64,000 nt of DNA from Atopobium sp. (GCA_015258715.1 JABZHR010000001.1:1-64000); one strand, 5' to 3'. Shown: positions 8,887 through 17,191, numbered from the stretch's first letter. Notes: generated by a model not told the origin, from the sequence alone. Numbers and translations: made by a program.

Positions 8887-10245
8887 ATGGATCAGATGAA
8901 AAGCATTTCCTTTGACGACATTACAGCGGCTCAGAAGAACTTTGAGTCCGACCGCGCTCACACAGTAGCTAAGAATGCTGCTACCAGCGCTGGTGTTAGA
9001 AAAGCAGCTCGTGTGCCAGAGGGCGTTGCCCTTAATCCTCTTACTTTTGATGTTGAGGTAAAGCAGGGTGACCGCACTAACCAGAAGCGCTCTGGTCGTT
9101 GCTGGATGTTTGCATCGCTCAATACGTTTAGATACCGCATCATCAAGAAATACAACCTCTCCACTTTTGAGCTTTCCCAGGCATACCCACTGTTCTGGGA
9201 CAAGATGGAGAAGTCCAACTGGTTCCTTGAGAACATTCTGGATACCCTTGATGAGCCTCTGAATGGTCGTCTTGTATCCTTCCTGCTTACCGACCCAATT
9301 GGTGATGGTGGCCAGTGGGACATGTTCAAGAGCCTTGTTAAGAAGTACGGCGTCGTGCCAAAGAGCGCTATGCCAGAGACTGCTAACTCCTGCAACACCC
9401 ACGAGATGGACGCGTATCTCACACGTTATCTTCGTAGTGCTGCAAAGCGTCTTCGTGAGACCGCAACAGCTGGTGAATCCCTTGAGTCTCTGCGCGAGAT
9501 GAAGAAAGAGATGATGGAGGACGTCTATACCCTGCTGGTAACCTGTCTGGGTCAGCCTCCTGTATCTTTTGAGGCACGCCTGCGCGATAAGGACGATAAC
9601 CTCGTTCTTTCTGGCACCTTTACTCCTCAGGAGTTCTTCGCTGAGACTGTTGATATGAACCTTGATGATTACATCTCAATCATCTCCGCTCCTACCTCTG
9701 ATAAGCCTTTCAACCACACCTACACCGTTTCCCGCTTAGGCAACGTTGTTGAAGGTGGCGGCGTTCGTTACCTCAACCTTGAGATTCCAGAGCTCAAGCG
9801 CCTCGCTGTGGCTCAGCTTAAGGACAACCTGCCTGTCTGGTTTGGCTGCGACGTTGCCCAGTCTTACCTTCGTGAAGAGGGCATCATGGATACCCGCGCG
9901 CTCGACGTTGATGGCCTCTTTGGCTTCCCTGTTGAAGGTGCACTTGACCGCGCAGAGCGTCTTGACTACGGCGAGTCTCTGATGACTCACGCTATGGTTC
10001 TTGAGGGTGTTAACTTTGACGCCGAGGGCAACACTACCCTCTGGAAGGTTGAGAACAGCTGGGGTAAAGACCACGGCCGCGATGGCTTTGACACCATCTC
10101 TGATCCTTGGTTTGACGAGTACGTCTACCAGATTGTTGTTGACAAGAAGTACCTCACTCCTGAGCAGCTCAAGACCTTTGAGACCGAGGAAGCAACTGTC
10201 CTCGAGCCATGGGACCCAATGGGCTCTCTTGCAACACTTCGCTAA
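8887..10245 (+). CDS. pepC: Aminopeptidase C, first copy
   Basis: This is a C1-family cysteine aminopeptidase of the PepC/bleomycin hydrolase type, which trims peptides from the N-terminus in the cytoplasm as a hexamer. The 452-residue protein has the papain-like triad: Cys72 in SGRCWMF, His368 in THAMVLEG and Asn390 in VENSWGKD. There is no signal peptide. AAGGAG lies 7 nt before the ATG. A second paralogue follows on the same strand after a terminator. Peptide use fits the two family-5 ABC transporters in the window, though one of those may carry sialic acid. Confidence 0.93.
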   Translation: MDQMKSISFDDITAAQKNFESDRAHTVAKNAATSAGVRKAARVPEGVALNPLTFDVEVKQGDRTNQKRSGRCWMFASLNTFRYRIIKKYNLSTFELSQAYPLFWDKMEKSNWFLENILDTLDEPLNGRLVSFLLTDPIGDGGQWDMFKSLVKKYGVVPKSAMPETANSCNTHEMDAYLTRYLRSAAKRLRETATAGESLESLREMKKEMMEDVYTLLVTCLGQPPVSFEARLRDKDDNLVLSGTFTPQEFFAETVDMNLDDYISIISAPTSDKPFNHTYTVSRLGNVVEGGGVRYLNLEIPELKRLAVAQLKDNLPVWFGCDVAQSYLREEGIMDTRALDVDGLFGFPVEGALDRAERLDYGESLMTHAMVLEGVNFDAEGNTTLWKVENSWGKDHGRDGFDTISDPWFDEYVYQIVVDKKYLTPEQLKTFETEEATVLEPWDPMGSLATLR

Positions 10246-10257
10246 GGTACAAACCAT

Positions 10258-10291
10258 CTGGCGAGAAGATCGGTCTTCTCGCCAGGTTTTT
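10258..10291 (+). terminator. Terminator built from an inverted GGCGAGAAGA pair
   Basis: The arms CTGGCGAGAAGA (10258-10269) and TCTTCTCGCCAG (10274-10285) form a 12-bp perfect stem with a 4-nt loop, followed by GTTTTTCT. It sits 12 bp past the first pepC. Each arm carries one copy of the dispersed octamer GGCGAGAA. Confidence 0.93.
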
Positions 10292-10319
10292 CTAAACGCT
10301 ACTAACAAAAGGAGCCGTA

Positions 10320-11789
10320 ATGGCTGATCAGACCGTAAATCCACAGTGGGCAAACGAGGAAACTGCTGCTTTTAGCGCAGACCGTGCTAACCGCGTTGCT
10401 CGTAACTCCGTAACCTCTATGGGCGTTTCCGCAGCTGCTCGCGACATCACCACCATGCGCACCTACGCTGACACCTACGGTGTTGCCGTTGCAAAGACCG
10501 GCGACGTCACCAACCAGCGTCAGAGTGGTCGCTGCTGGATGTTCTCTTCTTTCAACGTGCTTCGTCAGGAGGCAATCAAGAAGCTTGACGTTGATACCTT
10601 TGAGTTCAGCCAGGCATATGGTATGTTCTACGACAAGCTTGAGAAGGCTAACTCCGCACTTGAGTACATCATTCAGACCGCTGACCAGCCAACCGATTCT
10701 CGTGTTGTCCACACACTTCTGACTGAGGGCATTGGCGATGGCGGCTACTACTCATTTGCTATGAGCTTGGTTGAGAAGTACGGCCTGGTTCCTAAGGACG
10801 CCATGCCAGAGACAGCTTGCTCCAAGAACTCCACTCAGATGGACGAGCGCATTGACCGCCTATTCAGGAAGAGTGCTGGCGAGCTTCGCGCAGCATACGC
10901 AGCTGGCAAGTCTCAAGACGAGCTTCGTGCCCTTAAGCAGGAGCAGCTCAAGGGCTTCCACCAGATCCTTTCCGTCTGCCTCGGCGAGCCACCTCTGACC
11001 TTTGACTTTGAGTACAAGGTTGGTAAAAACGCACAGGTAGATAAGGCAAAGCTCTCCCCTGTTGAGCCAAGTAAGGCTTCTGGCAACAAAGACAAGAAGG
11101 ACGGCGAGAAGGACGAGGAGGGCACTCAGATTCTTCGCGACTTTGGCATTACTCCTCTTGAGTTTGCTGAGCGCTATTGTGGCGTTGATCCTCGCGGCTA
11201 TGTCCAGCTTATCTCTGTTCCAAGCAAGAAATATCCTTACGGCAAGGTGTATCACCCAACCTTCATCGATACTGTTTTGGGCGGCATTAAGACTCGCTTC
11301 TTGAACGTCGAGCCAGAGGTTCTTGAGGCAGCTACCATTGCTTCTTTGAAGGACGGCAACCCTGTCTGCATGGCCTGCGACGTTATGCAGGAGTTCCCTC
11401 GCCACAATGAGGACTTCAACTACGTTCTCTCAACCGACACCATGGATTACAACGGCCTCTTTGGCGTTGATTTTGACATGGATCGCGCCTCAATGATTGA
11501 GAACTATGAGACTTCCCTTACCCACGCAATGACCTTCCAGGGCGTTGAGCTTGATAAGGACGGTAAGGCTAAGCAGTGGCGCATTGAGAACAGCTGGGGT
11601 AAGGACTCCGGTAAGGACGGCTACCTCATCATGAGCGCAGACTGGTTCCGCCTCTACGGCGGCGAGGCTGATGTTCGTCGTCAGTACGTTCCAGAGGACC
11701 TGCTCAAGGTTTGGGACGAGGGCGAAGATGTCCAGATTGATTTCTGGGAGAACCTTGGCTACTCCCTTGGTGGTCGTAACCGCAAGTAA
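10320..11789 (+). CDS. pepC: Aminopeptidase C, second copy with charged insertion
   Basis: This is the second tandem C1-family aminopeptidase (489 residues). The triad is intact: Cys72 in SGRCWMF, His402 in THAMTFQG and Asn424 in IENSWGKD. It differs from its upstream paralogue by a Lys/Asp/Glu-rich insertion at about residues 235-270 (KDKKDGEKDEEG), likely a surface loop. AAAGGAG precedes the ATG by 5 nt. It has its own terminator. Tandem duplication followed by divergence is the simplest origin. Confidence 0.93.
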   Translation: MADQTVNPQWANEETAAFSADRANRVARNSVTSMGVSAAARDITTMRTYADTYGVAVAKTGDVTNQRQSGRCWMFSSFNVLRQEAIKKLDVDTFEFSQAYGMFYDKLEKANSALEYIIQTADQPTDSRVVHTLLTEGIGDGGYYSFAMSLVEKYGLVPKDAMPETACSKNSTQMDERIDRLFRKSAGELRAAYAAGKSQDELRALKQEQLKGFHQILSVCLGEPPLTFDFEYKVGKNAQVDKAKLSPVEPSKASGNKDKKDGEKDEEGTQILRDFGITPLEFAERYCGVDPRGYVQLISVPSKKYPYGKVYHPTFIDTVLGGIKTRFLNVEPEVLEAATIASLKDGNPVCMACDVMQEFPRHNEDFNYVLSTDTMDYNGLFGVDFDMDRASMIENYETSLTHAMTFQGVELDKDGKAKQWRIENSWGKDSGKDGYLIMSADWFRLYGGEADVRRQYVPEDLLKVWDEGEDVQIDFWENLGYSLGGRNRK

Positions 11790-11836
11790 GGTACGCATAC
11801 TCGTAGCCTACTAAATACGGACATAAAAGCACCTAT

Positions 11837-11864
11837 GGCCGGTACAGAATTTTCTGTGCCGGCC
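11837..11864 (+). terminator. Terminator after second pepC
   Basis: A 13-bp stem (GGCCGGTACAGAA paired with TTCTGTGCCGGCC, one G-T pair) lies 47 bp past the stop. The T tract is interrupted (TTGTTG), so termination may be partial. Confidence 0.75.
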
Positions 11865-11919
11865 TTGTTGATGTATACTGAAAAAAAGAGAAGTTCAAGC
11901 TTACTTTCTGGAGGCTCTC

Positions 11920-12132
11920 ATGAGAGAAATTTCAAAAGAGCGTGTCATTTTACGAGCCACTATCTTGGTGCTCTTTTTATTGATCTGGTATTGCGATTCA
12001 AGAGGCATGCTTCCAGAAAACGGCCGCTCCATCCTTACTCTTCTTTTATTTGGTATTTTTTGGTTTATCGAGGCTAAATTTATTAAACCTGCTAGAACAG
12101 ATCAAAGCGTGCCGCGGAGACCTCGGCTGTAA
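11920..12132 (+). CDS. Small membrane protein, unknown
   Basis: A 70-residue product with two hydrophobic stretches (about 9-26 and 38-50) and a basic C-terminus (KPARTDQSVPRRPRL). The family is not recognised. GGAGG 5 nt before the ATG and a TATACT -10-like hexamer at 11875-11880 support it as a real gene. Its 3' end overlaps the 3' end of the convergent yigZ by 41 bp. Confidence 0.6.
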   Translation: MREISKERVILRATILVLFLLIWYCDSRGMLPENGRSILTLLLFGIFWFIEAKFIKPARTDQSVPRRPRL

Positions 12133-12733
12133 TATTTCCGGCGCTGAGCTCTGTCAGCGCATCCGTAAACGTCGTTTCTTCTCCGCACCTAAAGTCTATG
12201 GCGAGAAAAACGTCCGCTCCAAACTCTGTCGTTATAACCTTGCCGCCGGTATCTGAGACCAAACGCTGAATCTGCTCATACAGGTTATACGGGGCCGACA
12301 ACTCCACCCTCACAACCTGCAGCATTTCCTGAACAGCAGATACTTCCTCAGCAGCAGCCAAAGCCTCCTGAGTTGCCGCCGTATACGCACGAACAAGTCC
12401 GCCAGGTCCCAAAAGCGTTCCGCCAAAGTAGCGCGTGACAACGCAGCAGACGTTCTTAAGCCCTGCTCCGCGCAATACCTCCAGCACCGGCATCCCCGCC
12501 GTTCTGGAAGGCTCTCCGTCGTCGGAAGCACGCTCTGTACCGTCCTCCAAGATCCATGCAGGAACGTTGTGGCGAGCATTGTAGTGCTTCGCCCTCACTG
12601 TGGCGAGAAACTCTTGTGCTTCTGCCTCTGTCTCTACATGACAAAGCTGGGCTATGAAGCGGCTCTTTCTGTCTTCAAAGAGACCTTCCGCAACAAAGCC
12701 CAGTTTGAGTGTCTTGTACGATGTATCAGACAT
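12092..12733 (-). CDS. yigZ: YigZ/IMPACT family protein
   Basis: This is a UPF0029 protein. The 213-residue product has the family core: KSRFIAQL near the N-terminus, KHYNARHNVPAW, DDGEPSRTAGMPVLEVL and VTRYFGGTLLGPGGLVRAY (about 102-120). Eukaryotic IMPACT relatives modulate Gcn2; the bacterial role is not firmly known, with translation- or RNA-linked functions proposed. It starts 21 bp after the PTS IIA stop, with no obvious ribosome binding site, and is probably co-transcribed with it. Confidence 0.9.
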   Translation of the reverse strand: MSDTSYKTLKLGFVAEGLFEDRKSRFIAQLCHVETEAEAQEFLATVRAKHYNARHNVPAWILEDGTERASDDGEPSRTAGMPVLEVLRGAGLKNVCCVVTRYFGGTLLGPGGLVRAYTAATQEALAAAEEVSAVQEMLQVVRVELSAPYNLYEQIQRLVSDTGGKVITTEFGADVFLAIDFRCGEETTFTDALTELSAGNITAEVSAARFDLF

Positions 12734-12754
12734 GGAGCAACTGCAGTGCCGCAG

Positions 12755-13285
12755 TTATGCGAGCACACAGACCTTCTCGCCAGCAGAAACTGACTGGTCT
12801 GCTGCGGAAAAAATCTCTACGTTGCTATACTCGCTAGAATTGGTGATAGCAAGAATAACCACCTCAGGATGACCAGCGTCCTTAACCTTATCAAGGTCAA
12901 AGGCCATGAGTGGCTGGCCAACCTCAACATGCTGATCCTGCTCGACAAGGGCGGTAAAGCCGTCACCCTTCATCTCAACCGTATCAACGCCCACGTGAAT
13001 CAAAACCTCTTCGCCAGAATCGGCAGTAATTCCAAAGGCGTGAACAGTTGGAGTAGTTGCGGTAATAGTGCCCGAAACTGGCGCGTACACAACACCCTCA
13101 GAAGGCCAAATACCCAGACCCTGTCCAAGCATTCCACCTGCAAAAACAGGATCAGGAACGTTCTCTAGCGCAACAACTTTTCCGCTTGCTGGCGCATAAA
13201 TTGTTTTAGCAGTGTAATCAGAAACAACAAGAGCCTCTGGTGCAGCAGTCTTAGAAGATTTCTTGAAAAGATCAAAGAGTCCCAT
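12755..13285 (-). CDS. PTS glucose-type EIIA protein
   Basis: This is a soluble EIIA-Glc-type phosphocarrier that passes phosphate from HPr to an EIIB domain. The 176-residue protein shows the IIA fold (IYAPASGKVVALENVPDPVFAGGMLGQGLGI) with the active-site pair His82 (VHAFGI) and His97 (IHVGVDTVEMKG). Typical length is about 160; the extra N-terminus is a short MGLFDLFKK amphipathic leader. The ATG at 13285 follows AAAGGA by 5 nt, while upstream in-frame starts have no such site. No EIIB/C gene is nearby, so its sugar is unknown. Confidence 0.92.
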   Translation of the reverse strand: MGLFDLFKKSSKTAAPEALVVSDYTAKTIYAPASGKVVALENVPDPVFAGGMLGQGLGIWPSEGVVYAPVSGTITATTPTVHAFGITADSGEEVLIHVGVDTVEMKGDGFTALVEQDQHVEVGQPLMAFDLDKVKDAGHPEVVILAITNSSEYSNVEIFSAADQSVSAGEKVCVLA

Positions 13286-13378
13286 GCTAGTCCTTTCGTA
13301 TGTAAGCCTGTCCATCATAGCAGCATTCAAAGAGGCAGCTGTTGCTTTTCATGAACACGACGTACCAAAATCACACCC

Positions 13379-13405
13379 TTCTCGCCACTCAGCATCTGGC
13401 GAGAA
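13379..13405. repeat. Inverted pair of GGCGAGAA motifs
   Basis: TTCTCGCCA (13379-13387) and TGGCGAGAA (13397-13405) form a 9-bp inverted repeat with a 9-nt loop. It lies between the divergent PTS IIA gene and RNase P RNA, so it is not in terminator position for either. Both arms are copies of the octamer repeated through the window. Confidence 0.75.
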
Positions 13406-13492
13406 ACCCACGTCCTCGCAACATCTCATTTACTTGGAGATTGTTTGACTTCGGAGCTTCTGGCCTTATGAACGTGATACAATCGCCCATGC

Positions 13493-13856
13493 AAAGTGGA
13501 CCAGACAACCGCGGAGTGCCCGTCCAGCTAATTGGAAGGGTGCTATGAGGAAAGTCCGGGCTCCACAGGGCAGGATGCTGGCTAACGGCCAGGCGGGGTG
13601 ACCCGACGGAAAGTGCCGCAGAAAAGAAGACTCTCACCTGCGCATTCGCGTAAAGAGAAAAGCTGAAACGGTAGTGTAAGAGACTACCAGCATGCTGGCA
13701 ACAGCGTGGCTTGGTAAACCCCATCCGGAGCAAACGCAAATAGGAGCGCTATGGTGTGGCCCGCACTGCGCTCGGGTTGCGCGCTAGAGACCAGTAGCAA
13801 TGCTGGTAGTAGATAAATGGTTGTCCGCGACAGAACCCGGCTTATACGTCCACTTT
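13493..13856 (+). ncRNA. rnpB: RNase P RNA component
   Basis: This is the catalytic RNA that matures tRNA 5' ends. The conserved cores are present: GAGGAAAGTCCGGGCTCC near the 5' end and ACAGAACCCGGCTTAT near the 3' end, the two strands of helix P4. The terminal helix P1 is formed by AAAGTGGA (13493-13500) and TCCACTTT (13849-13856). The architecture is type A. A -10 element TACAAT (13478-13483) ends 9 bp before the 5' end. Ends are set by the P1 helix and may be off by a few bases. Confidence 0.95.
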
Positions 13857-13870
13857 GCCTATTGAATGCA

Positions 13871-13901
13871 AATCCCCCGTACGATTTCTGTGCGGGGGAT
13901 T
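13871..13901 (+). terminator. Terminator of rnpB
   Basis: AATCCCCCGTAC pairs with GTGCGGGGGATT around a short loop, 15 bp past the end of RNase P RNA. The T tract is short (ATTAT). The 3' arm and its flank are partly duplicated at 14305-14327. Confidence 0.75.
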
Positions 13902-14126
13902 ATGATTCTGCAGCATGTTAGCGTCGGCTTTGAGGCCTGGCGCACAAAATAGTGCAGCTTTGGTAGGTTCTGCTTAAGAATCGACATGTTCCTAATCAAG
14001 ATAGCCAGGCAGCTAGGCGGCCGCACTACCTGATATGCATCTCTATGCATAAACTGCATCTAATATGCTTGAAAATGAATAGAGAAATATAAGAAATTTA
14101 ACTATCGATAAATTCCGCACCTAAGG

Positions 14127-14257
14127 AACACACCTAAGTCGGATATTCTGCTCAGATACGGGCATTTTACACATCTAATGACGATAATCTGCATGATTGA
14201 GGTATTTTCTGCGTCATGTATACGTCTTTTTAACAGATTATCCGACTTAGGTGTGTT
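14127..14257. repeat. 131-bp segment bounded by 19-bp perfect inverted repeats
   Basis: AACACACCTAAGTCGGATA (14127-14145) recurs as its exact reverse complement at 14239-14257. There is no open frame and no transposase between the arms. The interior contains weakly similar GAY-N-RGG..TTTT segments. It may be a non-autonomous mobile remnant or a structured RNA. The 510-bp gap from 13857 to 14367 holds only this, the two hairpins and a G-rich repeat. Confidence 0.7.
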
Positions 14258-14259
14258 TT

Positions 14260-14303
14260 GAACTGCCTCCTATTTCTCGTGTCCAAGAAATGGGAGGCAG
14301 TTC
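14260..14303. terminator. Strong hairpin, possible bidirectional terminator
   Basis: GAACTGCCTCC (14260-14270) pairs with GGAGGCAGTTC (14293-14303), and the inner TATTTCT/AGAAATG extends the stem to 18 bp with one wobble and an 8-nt loop. It lies 64 bp past the methyltransferase stop (minus strand), where it could end that transcript. There is no long T tract on either side; the plus side continues AATTTCTGTGCGGGGG. Confidence 0.5.
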
Positions 14304-14367
14304 AATTTCTGTGCGGGGGGGGATTATCTTGTACGAGATCATTTTTAGCAAGATATTGTCTGGACAG

Positions 14368-15177
14368 TTATACACGTTGCAAAATCACATAGCGATTAAG
14401 ATTATTATCTTTACCATCCGCACTAAATTGTGCACAAACATGCACGTCAGGGCCAAGGCTTGCAAGAAGCTCATCAAGCTCCTCTTGCGAGAAATGATGA
14501 CAATAGCGCCAGGTATTGGCCTTATCTTGCCAGCCAATCAGATAGTCATTCTGCTCAAGATCTGAAGCATCCATGCCGAGGTCTTGCAGTCCCTGAGCAG
14601 TAGTCTCTTGGGCCTTTGCAGCAAGTTTTTGGCTGTTCATAAACTGCCAGAAAGAAACACACACAAAGCCGCCAGGTTTAGTCTTATCTAACAGAGTGTG
14701 CAGAAGCTGGATTCTCTTTTGTGCACCTGGCACATGATGCAAAAAGCCAAACGCAACCACTAAATCGCAGGCCGGAACAGTCAGACGCGAAGAAAGTGTG
14801 TTATCAAGCAGACTCTTTATCACATCTAATTCAATAAATGCCAGCTCAGAGACATGAGTGTCTGCCTCACCACTCTCTACCAGTGGCTTGCAATTATCTA
14901 CAGCAAAATACTTTGCGGGAACAATCCCCGCCTCATCGCGTAAAAAGCGAGCAAAGCGCAGGTTGCCGCAACCTACATCAAGTACAGAGGGTTTCTCGCC
15001 AACTAAAAGCTGAGGCATGGCATCTAGGCACTGCTGCCACCCCTGCCAAGGCATCTGTCGTGTAGCCGAGAAACTCTGAGCCTGCTGAGAGTAAAACTCA
15101 GAGGTAATGCGGCTCAGCTGCTCAGCGGTAGATGCGCTGATAGATTGCGTATATGTTTTGTTTGAAGAAGTTTCCAT
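14368..15177 (-). CDS. Trm9/ALKBH8-like SAM methyltransferase
   Basis: This 269-residue class I SAM methyltransferase has motif I VLDVGCGN (about 65-72) and VVAFGFLHHVPG. Several segments match yeast Trm9 from memory: FYSQQAQSFSATRQMPW against VYNEIAPHFSQTRYKPW, the block GFLHHVPGAQKRIQLLHTLL against AVVHHWSTRERRVEVIRHVL, NDYLIGW against QDVFVPW, and WRYCHHFSQEELDELL against YRYYHLYREGELVEDC. Trm9 methylates the carboxymethyl group that Elp3 installs on tRNA U34. The adjacent divergent gene is an Elp3 homologue, so a matching role is likely here. The direct substrate is inferred; a generic methyltransferase remains possible. Confidence 0.75.
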   Translation of the reverse strand: METSSNKTYTQSISASTAEQLSRITSEFYSQQAQSFSATRQMPWQGWQQCLDAMPQLLVGEKPSVLDVGCGNLRFARFLRDEAGIVPAKYFAVDNCKPLVESGEADTHVSELAFIELDVIKSLLDNTLSSRLTVPACDLVVAFGFLHHVPGAQKRIQLLHTLLDKTKPGGFVCVSFWQFMNSQKLAAKAQETTAQGLQDLGMDASDLEQNDYLIGWQDKANTWRYCHHFSQEELDELLASLGPDVHVCAQFSADGKDNNLNRYVILQRV

Positions 15178-15233
15178 ACAGAGATTTTACGTCATCGCCT
15201 TGCTCCCAAAGGTCAGAAGCTCACCTTATTGCC

Positions 15234-15239
15234 TATACT
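15234..15239 (+). promoter_or_regulatory. -10 element of elp3, possible leaderless start
   Basis: TATACT (15234-15239) ends 6 bp before the ATG at 15246, which would put the transcription start at or next to the start codon. No Shine-Dalgarno sequence precedes that ATG. No good -35 hexamer is seen. The 68-bp gap to the divergent methyltransferase must also hold that gene's promoter. Confidence 0.45.
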
Positions 15240-15245
15240 GTTTAT

Positions 15246-17099
15246 ATGGATGAACTCATTTTGGACATATTGCAGCAGCTCAGAGATGGCTCACAAGGTG
15301 CTCTTGATACGCATCAGCTTGAGATGCTCATTAACTCGCACAACAGTGGAATTGACTCCAGCGCTCACAGTACAGAGCGCGAGAAACTTATCCCCAAACG
15401 AGCAATTCTCCCCTATTTTTTGCAGGTCAAGCAGAATAATGATGAGTTGTGGCAATCGTGGAATGTAACGCCTGAGCTGGAAGAAAGATTTATTCGCTCC
15501 GTGCGGATGAAGCCTCGTCGCACCGCTTCTGGCGTAGCAACCATTACGGTTATCACGAGGCCTCATACCTGCTCAAGCAATTGCATCTATTGTCCCTGTG
15601 ATTTGCGTATGCCTAAAAGCTACCTTGCTAACGAACCCGCTTGTCAGCGCGCTGAGCTTACGTTTTTTGATCCATATGTACAAGTTGCAGCCCGTCTTCA
15701 GGCGCTTCATCAGATGGGACATTCAACCGACAAAGTGGAGCTTATTGTGCTTGGTGGTACCTGGAGCGATTATCCAGAGGGCTATCAGTACTGGTTTATC
15801 AAGGAGCTCTTCCGTGCACTCAACGAGTGGCCCAACTCTCCTAGCTACATTCAGGATCGCCTTGATTGGTACACCTCGTTTGGCTTGCAGAACTCTGAAG
15901 ATGCTCTCTCCTCCTTTGTTGCTGAACAGCAAGCGGCAGTCTTTGAAGATACTGCCACGTATAACCAGGCTTTTCATAAACTCTACGACACCAGCCGTCC
16001 TCACCAAAGTGCATGGTCTCAGATGGAGAGCACGTATGATGAGCTGGTAGAGCAACAGCACGTTAATGAGACAGCTGCTGCACGTGTGGTTGGCCTTGTA
16101 ATTGAGACCAGACCCGATACCATCACGCCAGATAACCTGCGTATGTTTAGGCAGCTTGGGTGCACCAAAATTCAAATTGGCATTCAAAGTACGCGTCAAG
16201 AGATCCTTGATGCAAACAAACGCCAGATGTCGGTCGCGCAGATTAAACGCGCGTTCTCGCTCATCCGTTTGTACGGATTTAAAATCCATTCTCACCTGAT
16301 GGTCAATCTTCTTGGGGCAACGCCTGAGGCGGACAAACAGGACTTCAAAACGTTTGTTACAGATCCAGGATTTCTCCCCGACGAAATCAAGCTGTACCCC
16401 TGTGCCTTAGTATCTGGAACGCAGCTAGTGCAGAAGTATCGTGAAGGCGCGTGGCAACCATATGCCAAAGATGAGCTGGTAGACGTGCTTGTTCAAGACG
16501 TGCTTGCAACACCTCCATACGTGCGTATTTCTCGCATGATTAGAGACATTAGTGCCACCGATATTCTGGTGGGAAACAAACATACCAACCTTCGTCAGAT
16601 GGTTGAGCAAGAGCTTGCTGCTAAAGATGTTGCAAGCCGCGTGCAGGAGATTCGCTTTAGAGAGATTAACCAGCAGCAGGTACGTGCAGCGGAACTTACC
16701 CTTCAAGACTTTGTTTACACTACCGCGGTCAGTGACGAGCACTTCCTGCAGTGGGTAACTGCTGACAATAAAATCGCAGGTTTCTGTAGGCTTTCGCTTC
16801 CCCACTGGGATAAGCTGACCTCTGGCGCGTGTGATGTTACCGCCAATGAGCTGCTGGTACAGCCAGGTCAGGCCATGATTAGAGAGCTCCACGTGTACGG
16901 ACAGGCGCTCTCGCTGGGCTCGGAAGGAATGTCTGCTCAGCATCAAGGTTTGGGCCAAAAGCTTCTTGCTAAAGCCTCCTCTATCGCAGCTGAGGCTGGT
17001 TATACCAGCCTAAACGTCATCAGCTCAATCGGAACGCGCGCCTACTATCGCGCTCAGGGCTTTACCGATGCAGGACTCTACCAGCAAAAAGCTCTATAA
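15246..17099 (+). CDS. elp3: Elp3-type tRNA uridine(34) modification enzyme
   Basis: Elp3 uses radical SAM and acetyltransferase chemistry to place a carboxymethyl group at C5 of wobble uridine. The 617-residue protein has the radical SAM cysteines Cys109, Cys113 and Cys116 (TCSSNCIYCP), then the Elp3 signature blocks MPKSYLANEPACQRA, FDPYVQV, VELIVLGGTWSDYP and IETRPDTITPDNLRMFRQLGCTKIQIG. It ends with a GNAT domain (about 480-617; IRELHVYGQALSLG, GLGQKLLAKA, YYRAQGF). The ATG at 15246 gives a start typical of bacterial Elp3; upstream residues of the open frame look non-coding. A Trm9-like gene is divergently adjacent. Confidence 0.92.
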   Translation: MDELILDILQQLRDGSQGALDTHQLEMLINSHNSGIDSSAHSTEREKLIPKRAILPYFLQVKQNNDELWQSWNVTPELEERFIRSVRMKPRRTASGVATITVITRPHTCSSNCIYCPCDLRMPKSYLANEPACQRAELTFFDPYVQVAARLQALHQMGHSTDKVELIVLGGTWSDYPEGYQYWFIKELFRALNEWPNSPSYIQDRLDWYTSFGLQNSEDALSSFVAEQQAAVFEDTATYNQAFHKLYDTSRPHQSAWSQMESTYDELVEQQHVNETAAARVVGLVIETRPDTITPDNLRMFRQLGCTKIQIGIQSTRQEILDANKRQMSVAQIKRAFSLIRLYGFKIHSHLMVNLLGATPEADKQDFKTFVTDPGFLPDEIKLYPCALVSGTQLVQKYREGAWQPYAKDELVDVLVQDVLATPPYVRISRMIRDISATDILVGNKHTNLRQMVEQELAAKDVASRVQEIRFREINQQQVRAAELTLQDFVYTTAVSDEHFLQWVTADNKIAGFCRLSLPHWDKLTSGACDVTANELLVQPGQAMIRELHVYGQALSLGSEGMSAQHQGLGQKLLAKASSIAAEAGYTSLNVISSIGTRAYYRAQGFTDAGLYQQKAL

Positions 17100-17162
17100 A
17101 AGGTGACGTGGCTTTGCACCTCTCAACAAGCTTCATGCGCTTACTTCATACGTTACAAAAAA

Positions 17163-17191
17163 TGCCGAGAAGACCGTTGATCTTCTCGGCA
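17163..17191 (-). terminator. Terminator built from an inverted GCCGAGAAGA pair
   Basis: TGCCGAGAAGA (17163-17173) and TCTTCTCGGCA (17181-17191) form an 11-bp stem between the convergent elp3 and reductase genes. On the minus strand it is followed by TTTTTT, so it mainly serves the ahpC-reductase operon. The arms carry the GCCGAGAA variant of the dispersed octamer. Confidence 0.9.

Noticed and set aside
13859..14059. 66-codon minus-strand gene after rnpB
   Set aside because: No ribosome binding site, overlaps the rnpB terminator and has no protein-like pattern.
14127..14257. Insertion sequence
   Set aside because: The inverted repeats are convincing but only about 130 bp apart, with no transposase frame and no visible target duplication.
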